From: Anaerolineales bacterium
Lineage (GTDB): Bacteria; Chloroflexota; Anaerolineae; Anaerolineales; Villigracilaceae
DNA length: 11,312 nt
Assembly (NCBI GenBank): GCA_028689195.1
Contig: JAQTWR010000058.1
Location: 1 to 11,312 of the forward strand
Direction of reading: 5' to 3'
A program made the position numbers and the translations under genes. The notes beneath the pieces were generated by a model, which saw only the letters and a list, made by a program, of their open reading frames with translations, had not been told where the DNA came from and searched no databases. Below are positions 1 through 7,535 of the stretch, piece after piece (position 1 is the first letter of the stretch; every line of letters starts with the position of its first letter).

Positions 1-2133
1 CAAAAAATGGCGGAGGAAATGCTCGCAGACCTCGAAAAAGACACGGTGGATTTCGGTCCCAATTTCGACGACACCCTCGAAGAACCGCTCGTCCTGCCCG
101 CGCGATTGCCCAACCTGTTATTGAACGGCTCGTCGGGCATCGCCGTAGGCATGGCGACGAATATTCCGCCGCATAATTTGCGCGAGCTGACCGGCGCAAT
201 CAACTACCTGATTGACAACTACGATACGATTGACGACGTCGACATTGACGACTTGATGAAGTTCGTGCAGGGACCCGACTTCCCCACAGGCGGGATGATC
301 GTCGGGACGGAGGGAATCCACGCGGTGTACGGAACGGGGCGCGGACGAATCGTCATGCGCGCCATCGCCCACATCGAAGAGATGACAAAATCGGGGCGCT
401 ATCAAATCAATATCACCGAGATTCCCTATCAGGTCAATAAATCCACGTTGATCGAGCGCATCGCGGAATTGGTGCGCGACGATAAGATTGACCAAATCTC
501 CGACTTGCGCGACGAATCAGATCAACGCGGTATGAGCATCATCATCGAGTTGAAGCGCGGCGCGCAGCCGAAGAAAGTCCTCAATCAACTTTATAAATAT
601 ACGGCGCTGCAATCCACTTTTGGCGTGCAGATGCTTTCATTGGTGGACGGCGAGCCGCGCACGCTGACGTTGAAGCGCATGTTGCAGATTTTCATCGAGC
701 ATCGGCAGACGGTCATTACGCGCCGCTCGAAGTTCGATCTGGCAAAAGCGCAGGCGCGACAGCACATCCTCGACGGATATTTGATTGCGCTGAATAATAT
801 CGAAGCCGTCATCAAAACCATCCGCGAAGCCGAAGACGCCGACATTGCGAAAACCAATTTGATGAAGCGCTTCAAGTTGAGCGAGTTGCAGGCTCAGGCG
901 ATTTTGGATATGCAGTTGCGCCGCCTTGCCGCGCTCGAACGCTGGAAGATCGAAGAAGAACACAAGCAGGTGCAAGAGACCATTAATCATCTCGAAGATT
1001 TGCTCGCGCATCCCAGGAAAATCCTCGCGCTGATTCAATCCGACTTGAACGAGCTGACCGAGAAATTTGGCGACGACCGCCGCACGCAGATTTCAGCCGA
1101 AGCGAAGGAAGACATCCACGACGAAGACCTTGTTCAAGACGAGGCGGTGCTTATCAGCCTGACCGAGCGCGGATATATCAAGCGCGTGGCGGCGACGGCG
1201 TTCAAGTCGCAAAGCCGCGGCGGGCGCGGCGTAATGGGTCACACGACAAAAGACGAAGATGAAGTGGTGATGCTCATTCCTGCGCGCAGCCTGAACACCA
1301 TGTTGTTTTTCTCCGACAAGGGCAAGGTCTATTCCGAAAAGGTGTATCAAATTCCGGACTCAGACCGCGCCACAAAAGGCATTCCGTTGGTCAATGTGTT
1401 GTCGCTCGACCCCAATGAAAAAGTCACCGCCGCGATGGCGGTGGGAGAATTTTCCTCCAGTCATTATTGTATGATGATGACTTCGCGCGGAAAGATCAAG
1501 CGCGTGGCGTTGGAAGAGTTCGCGTCGGTGCGCCCGTCAGGCTTGATCGCCATGTCGCTGGAAGAGGGCGACCAACTCGGTTGGGTGCGCCAAACTTCGG
1601 GTAAGGATGAAATTATCATCGTCACCGAAAACGGGCAGGCGTTGAGATTCAACGAAAGCAAAGTCCGCTCGATGGGCAGACAAGCCGCGGGCGTTCAGGG
1701 GATTAAACTCAAGAAGGGCGACGCGGTGACAAGTATGGACGTGGTCGAAGAGAACGGCGCGCTGCTGGTCATCACAACGAAGGGCTTTGGCAAGCGCACT
1801 CCGCTGGAAGATTACGCGGCAAAGGGACGCGCCACCGGCGGCAACTTCACCATCAACCCGAAGGCGCTGAACGAGATTGGCAAGATCGCCGCCGCGCGCG
1901 TGGTGCAAAAAGCCGACGACCTGACGATTATGACGTCCAACGGCGTGACGCTGCGTTTGAAAGTGAAGGACGTAAAAGAATCCGGGCGCGCGACCAAAGG
2001 CGTGCATCTCATCAAGCCGAACGAAGGCGACGCTGTGGCGTCGGTGGCGAGAATTTCCGCCGAAGATTTGAAGAAGGTCGGCGCGGAAACGCTCGAAGGT
2101 CCAGAGCCTGAAGCGCAGCCAAAGTTGGTGTAG
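1..2133 (+). CDS. gyrA: DNA gyrase subunit A, C-terminal 710 residues (5' end outside window)
   Basis: This is the A subunit of type IIA topoisomerase, which cuts and rejoins DNA and wraps it to introduce negative supercoils. The frame is open from base 1, so the ATG at 7 is internal. By comparison with E. coli GyrA, about 130 residues are missing and the active-site tyrosine lies about six to seven codons upstream. Visible are the breakage-reunion core (NGSSGIAVGMATNIPPHN near residue 42, GPDFPTGG, EIPYQVNK, LRDESDQRGM), the tower and coiled coil (QAQAILDMQLRRL), and the C-terminal beta-pinwheel with blade motifs such as GKVYSEKVYQIP and GFGKRTPLEDYA. The GyrA box at 1210-1230 reads QSRGGRG against the consensus QRRGGKG, which supports GyrA over ParC. 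The acidic tail is short (ending PEAQPKLV). It lacks the E. coli insert before QAQAILD and aligns better with the Bacillus type. gyrB is not in the window. Confidence 0.97.
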   Translation, partial: QKMAEEMLADLEKDTVDFGPNFDDTLEEPLVLPARLPNLLLNGSSGIAVGMATNIPPHNLRELTGAINYLIDNYDTIDDVDIDDLMKFVQGPDFPTGGMIVGTEGIHAVYGTGRGRIVMRAIAHIEEMTKSGRYQINITEIPYQVNKSTLIERIAELVRDDKIDQISDLRDESDQRGMSIIIELKRGAQPKKVLNQLYKYTALQSTFGVQMLSLVDGEPRTLTLKRMLQIFIEHRQTVITRRSKFDLAKAQARQHILDGYLIALNNIEAVIKTIREAEDADIAKTNLMKRFKLSELQAQAILDMQLRRLAALERWKIEEEHKQVQETINHLEDLLAHPRKILALIQSDLNELTEKFGDDRRTQISAEAKEDIHDEDLVQDEAVLISLTERGYIKRVAATAFKSQSRGGRGVMGHTTKDEDEVVMLIPARSLNTMLFFSDKGKVYSEKVYQIPDSDRATKGIPLVNVLSLDPNEKVTAAMAVGEFSSSHYCMMMTSRGKIKRVALEEFASVRPSGLIAMSLEEGDQLGWVRQTSGKDEIIIVTENGQALRFNESKVRSMGRQAAGVQGIKLKKGDAVTSMDVVEENGALLVITTKGFGKRTPLEDYAAKGRATGGNFTINPKALNEIGKIAAARVVQKADDLTIMTSNGVTLRLKVKDVKESGRATKGVHLIKPNEGDAVASVARISAEDLKKVGAETLEGPEPEAQPKLV

Positions 2134-2180
2134 GAACTTCCTACTCACCAATCTCTAGCCAAAATCTACGCAAATCTACA

Positions 2181-2208
2181 TTGCTTTTTGGGCGCTAGAA
2201 CATAAAAT
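2181..2208 (+). promoter_or_regulatory. Possible sigma-70-type promoter for the small membrane-protein genes
   Basis: TTGCTT (2181-2186) and TAAAAT (2203-2208) are separated by 16 bases. Transcription would begin near 2215, just before the hairpin at 2222-2247. The match is moderate. It is supported by the fact that the genes at 2272 and 2439 lie behind a terminator and so need their own promoter, or else readthrough. Confidence 0.35.
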
Positions 2209-2221
2209 ATCAATCACCAGA

Positions 2222-2255
2222 GGCGAGGGCGTGGTAACGCCCTTGCCGCGTTTTT
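2222..2255 (+). terminator. Hairpin and T-run after gyrA
   Basis: Arms 2222-2232 (GGCGAGGGCGT) and 2237-2247 (ACGCCCTTGCC) pair over 11 bp with one G-U wobble around a 4-base loop. They are followed by GCG and five T residues (2251-2255). This is a classic Rho-independent terminator shape, 88 bases after the gyrA stop. It sits only 16 bases before the start codon of the next gene and just downstream of a promoter-like pair, so it could also act as a leader attenuator for that gene. Confidence 0.75.
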
Positions 2256-2271
2256 AATCGAAAGGTATTTT

Positions 2272-2415
2272 ATGTCCAATCGTTCTGTCCGCTTTTCGCC
2301 CTCCGCATGGACGGAGAAACTCGTCCCCGTTATTTTGGCAGTCCTCGTGGCGCTGCTCATCGGTTCGCTGGTCGTCATCGGCTTGTCGCTGCTCGGCGTT
2401 ACGCCGTCGGCTTAA
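2272..2415 (+). CDS. 47-residue single-helix membrane protein of unknown function
   Basis: A short gene: ATG at 2272, TAA at 2413-2415. It has a good ribosome binding site, GAAAGG at 2260-2265, six bases before the ATG. The product has a polar, basic N-terminal part (MSNRSVRFSPSAWTEK, net positive), then one long hydrophobic stretch at about residues 17-43 (all L, V, I, A, G), and ends TPSA. This fits a small inner-membrane protein with its N-terminus in the cytoplasm. It precedes the seven-helix membrane protein by 23 bases on the same strand, so the two probably form an operon. I do not recognise a family. Evidence that it is real: the start site with its binding site, a composition typical of small membrane proteins, and codon use like the neighbours. 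A longer reading of the downstream gene from 2307 would overlap it in another frame and is less credible. Confidence 0.72.
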   Translation: MSNRSVRFSPSAWTEKLVPVILAVLVALLIGSLVVIGLSLLGVTPSA

Positions 2416-2438
2416 TCCACCTCCACAACAGGAATCCC

Positions 2439-3125
2439 ATGACCTATATTCCCTACCTCTCCACCCTTGTCACTTTTGCGTTTACGGTCGCCGTTTACAT
2501 CCGCTATAGCAGGCGCGGCGGAGCCCACCTTTTGCTGTGGGCAATCGGCTTGCTATTTTACGGACTCGGCACGTTGAGCGAAGTCATTCTCAGCATGACC
2601 TTCAACGCGCTTGTTCTCAAAATTTGGTATTTGACGGGCGCAATGCTGACCGCCGCATGGCTGGGCGCAGGCACCGTTCACTTACTCTTCCGCAAAGGGA
2701 ACGCCGCGCGAACCGCAACCTGGATATTAGCCGCCGTTTCGGTACTCGCCTTTGTCCTCATTATGACCGCCCCAACGTTATCCGCAAGTTTCGATGTGAC
2801 GCGCCCCGTCTCGGAGCAGTATAAAGACCTTCTCACCCGCAGCGGATTGACGATCTTCCTGACGATTATCCTCAACATCTATGGGACGATCACGCTCGTG
2901 GGCGGAGCGATTTATTCCGCGTTCCTGTTCTGGCGCAAGAGGATTCTCGCCAACCGCATGTTCGGCAACGTGTTGATTGCGGCGGGCGCGCTCTCCCCCG
3001 CTATGGGCGGAACGCTGCTCAAAGCGGGCTATACGGATATGCTATACGTCAGCGAATTCATCGGCGCAATTTTGATGTTTATCGGGTTCGTAATGGCAAC
3101 TTCGGGGAAGTCGGAAACGGAATAG
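2439..3125 (+). CDS. Seven-helix integral membrane protein of unknown function
   Basis: The product is 228 residues from the ATG at 2439 (AGGA at 2430-2433 as binding site). An upstream in-frame start at 2307 was rejected because it would add 44 arginine-rich residues overlapping the small gene. Hydrophobic segments lie at about residues 4-21, 30-50, 60-83, 92-112, 136-164, 174-195 and 202-221. The basic loops (IRYSRRGG, FRKGNAAR, WRKRILANR) all fall after odd-numbered helices, so by the positive-inside rule the N-terminus is outside and the C-terminus (SGKSETE) inside. This topology resembles the seven-helix sensor halves found in front of histidine kinases and cyclases, but no output domain follows. 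It could be a stand-alone sensor, a transporter-like protein or a remnant. No catalytic motif is visible and function is unknown. Confidence 0.85.
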   Translation: MTYIPYLSTLVTFAFTVAVYIRYSRRGGAHLLLWAIGLLFYGLGTLSEVILSMTFNALVLKIWYLTGAMLTAAWLGAGTVHLLFRKGNAARTATWILAAVSVLAFVLIMTAPTLSASFDVTRPVSEQYKDLLTRSGLTIFLTIILNIYGTITLVGGAIYSAFLFWRKRILANRMFGNVLIAAGALSPAMGGTLLKAGYTDMLYVSEFIGAILMFIGFVMATSGKSETE

Positions 3126-3154
3126 AAATTTTCTTTGCCGCAAGAATTTCATAT

Positions 3155-3199
3155 AAAAAAACATCCCGAAAGATTCTTGAAATCTTTCGGGATGTTTTT
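3155..3199. terminator. Bidirectional Rho-independent terminator between convergent genes
   Basis: The arms at 3157-3175 and 3181-3199 are perfectly complementary over 19 bp with a 5-base loop (CTTGA, 3176-3180). An A run (3155-3161) opens the left arm and a T run (3195-3199) closes the right arm, so the hairpin ends in U residues whichever strand is transcribed. It lies 30 bases after the + strand membrane-protein stop and 28 bases beyond the stop of the - strand lipoprotein gene, as expected of a shared terminator. Confidence 0.92.
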
Positions 3200-3227
3200 C
3201 ATAAAGGACGGTTTCTTCACTGCGCCG

Positions 3228-5222
3228 TCACTTCCGCAGCAGAATGATTCCATCGTTGGGCGGCAGCGTGACCTTGCTCACCGTCGCGCCGTCATTGACC
3301 GTTCGATCCTGCGCGCCGTCAATCTTCACAAACTTCCCCTCGAGCGAAACGACGACGGGTTGAGACGTGGCGTTTACCAAAACAATGCCATGTTCAAAAT
3401 CGCGCCGCCAAACGTCGCCATTGCCCGCGCGGAGAGAGATATTCCCCAGCCAGACCGCGCCTGTAGTTTGCCCAACCCCAAAGGTTAAACTCGCTTTCTC
3501 GTCGCTCCCCTGCGACGTAGATGGCGCTTCAAACGTTTGCCAACCGGTCGTCAGATTGAAGTTGCCGTACGTCAACAGAGTTTTCCACGGGTCTTGGTCT
3601 TGCTGCACCCACGCGGAAATGGAACGGGGAGAATCGGCGCGTGCTGAAAATGTTAATGTGTAATCCATGCCCTGGGTCAACGCGACGGGGGCGTAAGAAA
3701 ACGACGCGCGCCAGTCTTCGCCTTGCGCCTCAGAAATATCCAACCGCGCAGAAGCTCCCCCCGCTTGGGGACTATCCGCGTCTAAATGCGCGACGAAGTT
3801 ATATCCGCCGTCCGACCAGATATTCCACGCGGAGAGCAACTCGACGGGGGATTCAATCAAGTTTGGCGCATTTAATTCTTCCGCCACTTGCCGCGCCGCG
3901 CCCAACGGATAGCCAAGATAGCCGCGCCCAGCCCCCGCGTTATCGTATTCGTCAAACCACATCAGGCACAGCGACCCGTGACCTTCGGTATTCATCTCGT
4001 AACTAAAGTAGCCGTCGTTGAGCAGCGCGGTGGCAAGACCAAAGCGCATTTTGCGATAGTTGGGCGTGAAGGATGAATCGTTGCAGCGGTTTGGATACCC
4101 GTCGGAGTCGCCCGCGTCGGGGCTGCTGTCGTCTTCGTAGGTTTCTATCCTCGTCAAATTCGGCTGGCGCGATTTTTCCATCCAGTCAAAATAACTGCCC
4201 GCGTCAGAAGGACCGAAAGTTTGCGCGCGCCACGAGCGAAAATTAGAGTCGTCGGGGAAGCCTTCAAAATTATTCCCATTGACCGCCGCATAATAGGGAA
4301 TGCCCCAATTAAGAAAGATGATTTTTTCTTGTCCGACGGCGGCGCGTAATTGATCGAGATACGAGCGCAGTCCTTCGTTCCATGATTCGTCGAAGGCGGA
4401 GTAATCGCCGAGCAGTTGATTGGATTGGTCGGGGTCAATGCTGCGCGCGGTGGAGTGACCGATGAGCCAGGATTCATTCGCGTCAGAGCGGTCTACAAGG
4501 ATTCCATCCCAGCGCGGGTCGGCAAGGGCTTGCGCGCCAATTCGGGCGTTGTAGTCCGCCCAGCGTTCCGCTCCAATGGCGGGGTCGGCGATACCTGTGG
4601 GAGAAAGCACACTGACATTAAGCGTCCACGAATGGGGCCAGAAGGAAATATGCGCGGCAATGCGAACGCCCGCCGCATGCGCCGAAGCGGGGCGGACGTA
4701 TCCGCGTTCGACGACGAGCCTGCGATTGATCTTATCCACGCTTTCGATGTAGACGCTTTCGCCTTCGATGAGCGCGGAATCGCCCGCGACGAAAAGGTCA
4801 ATCTCGCCTTCCGCGCCTTGCACAGTGACCGCCTCGACGGGCAGGACGGTCTGCGCGGAATCCACATCCTCGCTGAGCGTGGAGCCGACTTGCGTAAGAT
4901 ACCATTGATAAGGGATATTTTTCAGCGCGTCGTTTTCGTAGGGGGTATCGGGATTGAAGTCCAGTTCGCAGGCGTTGGTCGCGGTAAGCAGGCGAATATC
5001 GGGTTTCAGCGCGCGCAGCGGGTCAACGAAGTCGGACGCCCATTCGTCAAGAATCACCCAGTCGTAACGCGCGATTTTTTCGAGCGGTTGCTCATACGGA
5101 TTGGGCCACCACATGCCCAGACGCGGAAAAGTCGGGCCCGACGAAAGGGTCGGCGCGGACGGGGCGGCGGGCGCGCAAGAGACGATAAGAAAAGCAATCA
5201 GAAAGGGGATTATTCTTTTCAT
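3228..5222 (-). CDS. Lipoprotein with a glycosidase-like barrel and C-terminal beta domains
   Basis: The product is 664 residues from the ATG at 5222; a TTG six codons upstream is less likely. The N-terminus is a lipoprotein signal: MKRIIPFLIAF, then lipobox IVSC with Cys16, then a Pro/Ala/Ser linker, so the protein should be anchored outside the membrane. Residues about 30-450 look like a TIM-barrel glycosidase: RLGMWWPNPYE, WVILDEW, DGILVDR at about 239, KIIFLNWGIPYY, a Cys- and Asp-rich loop near 365-385, and LLNDGYFSYE. The pattern resembles the hypothetical glycosyl hydrolase family GHL15; the substrate is unknown. A small beta domain appears inserted at about 125-190. Residues about 455-600 resemble a carbohydrate-binding jelly roll (YTLTFSARADS, GWQTFEAP), and 604-664 form a final beta domain (GIVLVNATSQPV, LPPNDGIILL) like those ending amylase-type enzymes. 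Enzymatic activity is not proven from sequence. Confidence 0.7.
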   Translation of the reverse strand: MKRIIPFLIAFLIVSCAPAAPSAPTLSSGPTFPRLGMWWPNPYEQPLEKIARYDWVILDEWASDFVDPLRALKPDIRLLTATNACELDFNPDTPYENDALKNIPYQWYLTQVGSTLSEDVDSAQTVLPVEAVTVQGAEGEIDLFVAGDSALIEGESVYIESVDKINRRLVVERGYVRPASAHAAGVRIAAHISFWPHSWTLNVSVLSPTGIADPAIGAERWADYNARIGAQALADPRWDGILVDRSDANESWLIGHSTARSIDPDQSNQLLGDYSAFDESWNEGLRSYLDQLRAAVGQEKIIFLNWGIPYYAAVNGNNFEGFPDDSNFRSWRAQTFGPSDAGSYFDWMEKSRQPNLTRIETYEDDSSPDAGDSDGYPNRCNDSSFTPNYRKMRFGLATALLNDGYFSYEMNTEGHGSLCLMWFDEYDNAGAGRGYLGYPLGAARQVAEELNAPNLIESPVELLSAWNIWSDGGYNFVAHLDADSPQAGGASARLDISEAQGEDWRASFSYAPVALTQGMDYTLTFSARADSPRSISAWVQQDQDPWKTLLTYGNFNLTTGWQTFEAPSTSQGSDEKASLTFGVGQTTGAVWLGNISLRAGNGDVWRRDFEHGIVLVNATSQPVVVSLEGKFVKIDGAQDRTVNDGATVSKVTLPPNDGIILLRK

Positions 5223-5277
5223 ATCTTTATTGTATTGCAAAACTGAAAATGCAGATATTTTGTTTTATGCCGACAGC

Positions 5278-6930
5278 CTAAAATCCCTCCGCCACATATT
5301 CGCCCCACACGCCGCGCAGCGTATTGCAAATCTCGCCGAGCGTGATGTCATGCTCCACACACTCGATAAAGAGCGGCATTAAATTCTCCGTGTCATTTGC
5401 GGCGGCTTTCAACTTGCCAAGCAACTCCGTCGTCCGTCGTCCGTCCCTCGTCGCGCGCAGCGCCATCAACTTCTCCCGCTGACCAATTTCAATCGCGGGG
5501 TCAACCTTCAAACGTTCCAGCGTGAGAACCTCGTCAACAACAAACTGATTGACTCCCACCACAATCCGTTCCTTCTTTTCGATCTCCTGCTGCGCGGCGT
5601 ACGCGGCGTTCTGAATTTCGTTCTGCATAAATCCGCGTTCGATGGCTTGCAGCGCGCCGCCCATCTCGTCAATTCTTGCGATGTAATCCCGCGCTTGTTT
5701 TTCTATCTCGTCAGTCAGGTACTCGACCAGATACGAACCCGCCAGCGGATCAATCGAATCCGCGACGCCCGACTCGTGCGCGATGATTTGCTGCGTCCTC
5801 AAAGCGACGCGCACCGATTTTTCCGTCGGCAGCCAGAGCGCTTCGTCCATGCTGTTGGTGTGCAAACTTTGCGTCCCGCCCAACACAGCGGATAGCGCTT
5901 GCAGCGAAACGCGCACCACGTTATTTTCGGGCTGCTGCGCCGTGAGCGTGGAGCCAGCCGTTTGCGTATGGAATCTCAATTGCCACGACGATGGCTTCTG
6001 CGCTTTGAATCGTTCGCGCATGATTTTCGCCCACATGCGCCGCGCGGCGCGAAACTTGGCGACTTCTTCAAGCAAATTATTATGTGCGTTGAAGAAGAAC
6101 GATAACTGCCCCGCGAAAGAATCAACATCCAAGCCAGCCTTCAACGCGGCTTCGACGTAGGCGATTCCATTCGCCAGCGTGAACGCGACTTCCTGCGCGG
6201 CGGTCGAACCCGCCTCGCGGATGTGATAACCAGAAATCGAGATCGTATTCCAATACGGGACTTCCTTCGCGCAAAACGAAAAAACGTCGGTGATGATTCG
6301 CATCGAAGGCGCGGGCGGGAAGATATACGTTCCGCGCGCGATGTATTCTTTGAGAATATCGTTTTGAATTGTGCCGCGCAGTTGACTCATATCCGCGCCT
6401 TGACGTTTCGCCACCGCGATATACATCGCCAGCAAAACGCCCGCAGGCGCGTTGATGGTCATGGACGTGGAAACTTTATCCAACGGAATTTGATCGAAGA
6501 GTTGCTGCATATCGCGGATGGAGGAAATCGAAACGCCCACTTTGCCCACCTCGCCCTGCGCGATGGGATCGTCCGCGTCGTAGCCAATTTGCGTGGGCAG
6601 ATCGAACGCCACGCTCAATCCCGTTTGACCCTGCCCTAACAAATAGCGATAGCGTTTGTTGGATTCTTCGGCGGTGGAAAATCCCGCGTACTGGCGCATC
6701 GTCCAAAAGCGCGAGCGATACATGGTAGGCTGGACTCCGCGCGTGTAGGGATATTCGCCGGGGAAGCCGAGTTTCGCTTCGTAATCTTTCTCTTCCTCTT
6801 TAGGAATCGCCAAACGCGGAATCTCAATCCCCGCCGTGGTTTCAAATTTTTCCCTGCGCTCTTTGAATTTGCCCAAAGATTTCTTAAGTGTGGATTCTTT
6901 CCATTTATTGTATTGATCTTGAATGCTCAT
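5278..6930 (-). CDS. Methylmalonyl-CoA mutase, catalytic chain without the B12-binding domain
   Basis: Cobalamin-dependent isomerase that interconverts (R)-methylmalonyl-CoA and succinyl-CoA in propionate and branched-chain or odd-chain fatty acid metabolism. The product is 550 residues from the ATG at 6930, chosen for the AAGGA binding site at 6938-6942. The TIM-barrel substrate domain is complete: [85 protein letters not shown]. Residues equivalent to Tyr89, Arg207 and His244 of the Propionibacterium enzyme are present as Tyr81, Arg199 and His236. The isobutyryl- and 2-hydroxyisobutyryl-CoA mutases change the first two, so methylmalonyl-CoA is the likely substrate. The C-terminal cobalamin-binding domain (DxHxxG) is absent, as in two-chain mutases of archaea and many bacteria, so a separate small subunit must be encoded elsewhere. 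No epimerase or MeaB chaperone gene is adjacent. The lipoprotein gene follows after 55 bases. Confidence 0.92.
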   Translation of the reverse strand: MSIQDQYNKWKESTLKKSLGKFKERREKFETTAGIEIPRLAIPKEEEKDYEAKLGFPGEYPYTRGVQPTMYRSRFWTMRQYAGFSTAEESNKRYRYLLGQGQTGLSVAFDLPTQIGYDADDPIAQGEVGKVGVSISSIRDMQQLFDQIPLDKVSTSMTINAPAGVLLAMYIAVAKRQGADMSQLRGTIQNDILKEYIARGTYIFPPAPSMRIITDVFSFCAKEVPYWNTISISGYHIREAGSTAAQEVAFTLANGIAYVEAALKAGLDVDSFAGQLSFFFNAHNNLLEEVAKFRAARRMWAKIMRERFKAQKPSSWQLRFHTQTAGSTLTAQQPENNVVRVSLQALSAVLGGTQSLHTNSMDEALWLPTEKSVRVALRTQQIIAHESGVADSIDPLAGSYLVEYLTDEIEKQARDYIARIDEMGGALQAIERGFMQNEIQNAAYAAQQEIEKKERIVVGVNQFVVDEVLTLERLKVDPAIEIGQREKLMALRATRDGRRTTELLGKLKAAANDTENLMPLFIECVEHDITLGEICNTLRGVWGEYVAEGF

Positions 6931-6950
6931 GTCGCGTTCCTTTTCATAAG

Positions 6951-6975
6951 AAAAATCCCCGCTCAAAAGCAGGGA
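6951..6975 (-). terminator. Weak terminator directly after the GTPase gene
   Basis: On the - strand, immediately after the GTPase stop, TCCCTGC (6969-6975) pairs with GCGGGGA (6956-6962) over 7 bp with one G-U pair and a 6-base loop. Five T residues follow (complement of 6951-6955). The stem is short, so termination may be partial. The mutase gene downstream could depend on readthrough or on a promoter I cannot identify in the 20 bases between. Confidence 0.55.
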
Positions 6976-7491
6976 CTACACGCCTTCCAGTACGGCGGCA
7001 AGTTGCGCGAAGGATGTTTCCACCTGTTCGCCTGTTTTCGCGCTGGTGAAAAACCAGGGGGCGTTAATTCCCGCGGCAAAGGAAGCCACCTCATCCGCAG
7101 AAATTTCAAACTGATCGGTCAAGTCGTTTTTATTTGCGAGGACGACGAAACTTGAATTTGGCTCGATCTCTTTCATACGTTGGGCGTATTTTTGCAAAGT
7201 CAGGAGGGTGTCGCTGCGGGTTAAGTCGCAGACCAAAAGCGCGGCAGACGCGCCCTGCAAATAACTGGTATGTTTGCCGTTGAATTCTTCGCTGCCTGCC
7301 ACATCCCAAATAATGAGGCTTACCTGTTTTTCAGGGGAAACTTCCACAACGCGGCGCGAAATTTTTACGCCAATAGTGCTAAGATATTCATCGCTAAAAA
7401 TTCCTTCCACATAACGGCGTACCAGCGAGGTTTTTCCCACGCCAAAATCCCCAAGAATACAAACTTTTCTTTGAACAGATAAAGCGCTCAT
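6976..7491 (-). CDS. Small Rab/Ras-like GTPase
   Basis: The product is 171 residues, a bare Ras-superfamily G domain with no extension. The ATG at 7491 is preceded by AAGGT at 7501-7505; a longer in-frame start at 7563 would run into the divergent gene and was rejected. G motifs: P-loop GDFGVGKT (residues 14-21), switch I Thr39 (YLSTIG), DVAG (63-66), NKND (120-123) and SAK (150-152). All nucleotide-binding motifs are intact, so GTP binding is expected. The residue matching Ras Gln61 is Ser67, so intrinsic hydrolysis may be slow or partner-dependent. There is no C-terminal lipidation motif. Bacterial relatives (MglA and Rab-like Rup proteins) act as switches for polarity or signalling with roadblock or longin-type partners. 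The divergent operon encodes a protein with such a domain, a plausible partner. A terminator follows the stop, so the gene may be monocistronic. Confidence 0.93.
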   Translation of the reverse strand: MSALSVQRKVCILGDFGVGKTSLVRRYVEGIFSDEYLSTIGVKISRRVVEVSPEKQVSLIIWDVAGSEEFNGKHTSYLQGASAALLVCDLTRSDTLLTLQKYAQRMKEIEPNSSFVVLANKNDLTDQFEISADEVASFAAGINAPWFFTSAKTGEQVETSFAQLAAVLEGV

Positions 7492-7522
7492 TTGATATAC
7501 ACCTTGCGAACTTGTTTTGTTT

Positions 7523-7535
7523 AGTATATTATAAT
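7523..7535. promoter_or_regulatory. Divergent promoter region with symmetric -10-like boxes
   Basis: The 58-base gap between the divergent GTPase and GGDEF genes holds an AT-rich core. On the + strand there is a perfect TATAAT at 7530-7535; on the - strand TATAAT (7528-7533) and TATACT (7523-7528) overlap it. No good -35 element is seen at 16-18 bases on either side. From the + box, transcription would start near 7542, only about 8 bases before the ATG at 7550, and no ribosome binding site is visible, so the GGDEF message may be nearly leaderless. Overlapping boxes would let the two directions compete. Confidence 0.45.

Noticed and set aside
7..9. ATG at base 7 as the true start of gyrA
   Set aside because: The frame is open to base 1 and the sequence aligns to the middle of the GyrA breakage-reunion domain; the active-site tyrosine lies outside the window.
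2307..2438. Longer N-terminus for the seven-helix protein
   Set aside because: It adds 44 Arg/His-rich residues, lacks a binding site and overlaps the 47-residue gene; the ATG at 2439 starts directly at the first helix.
4416..5246. Long + strand open frame (276 residues) opposite the lipoprotein gene
   Set aside because: It is antisense to a well-supported gene, Arg/Gly/Asp-rich without domains, and mirrors the codon bias of the other strand.
5223..5277. Promoter for the lipoprotein gene (TACAAT on the - strand at 5229-5234)
   Set aside because: The box lies almost on the start codon and has no -35 partner; readthrough from the mutase gene is simpler.
6931..6975. Cobalamin riboswitch before the mutase gene
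   Set aside because: Only 45 bases separate it from the GTPase gene, too short for a B12 riboswitch, and no conserved B12-box pattern is visible.
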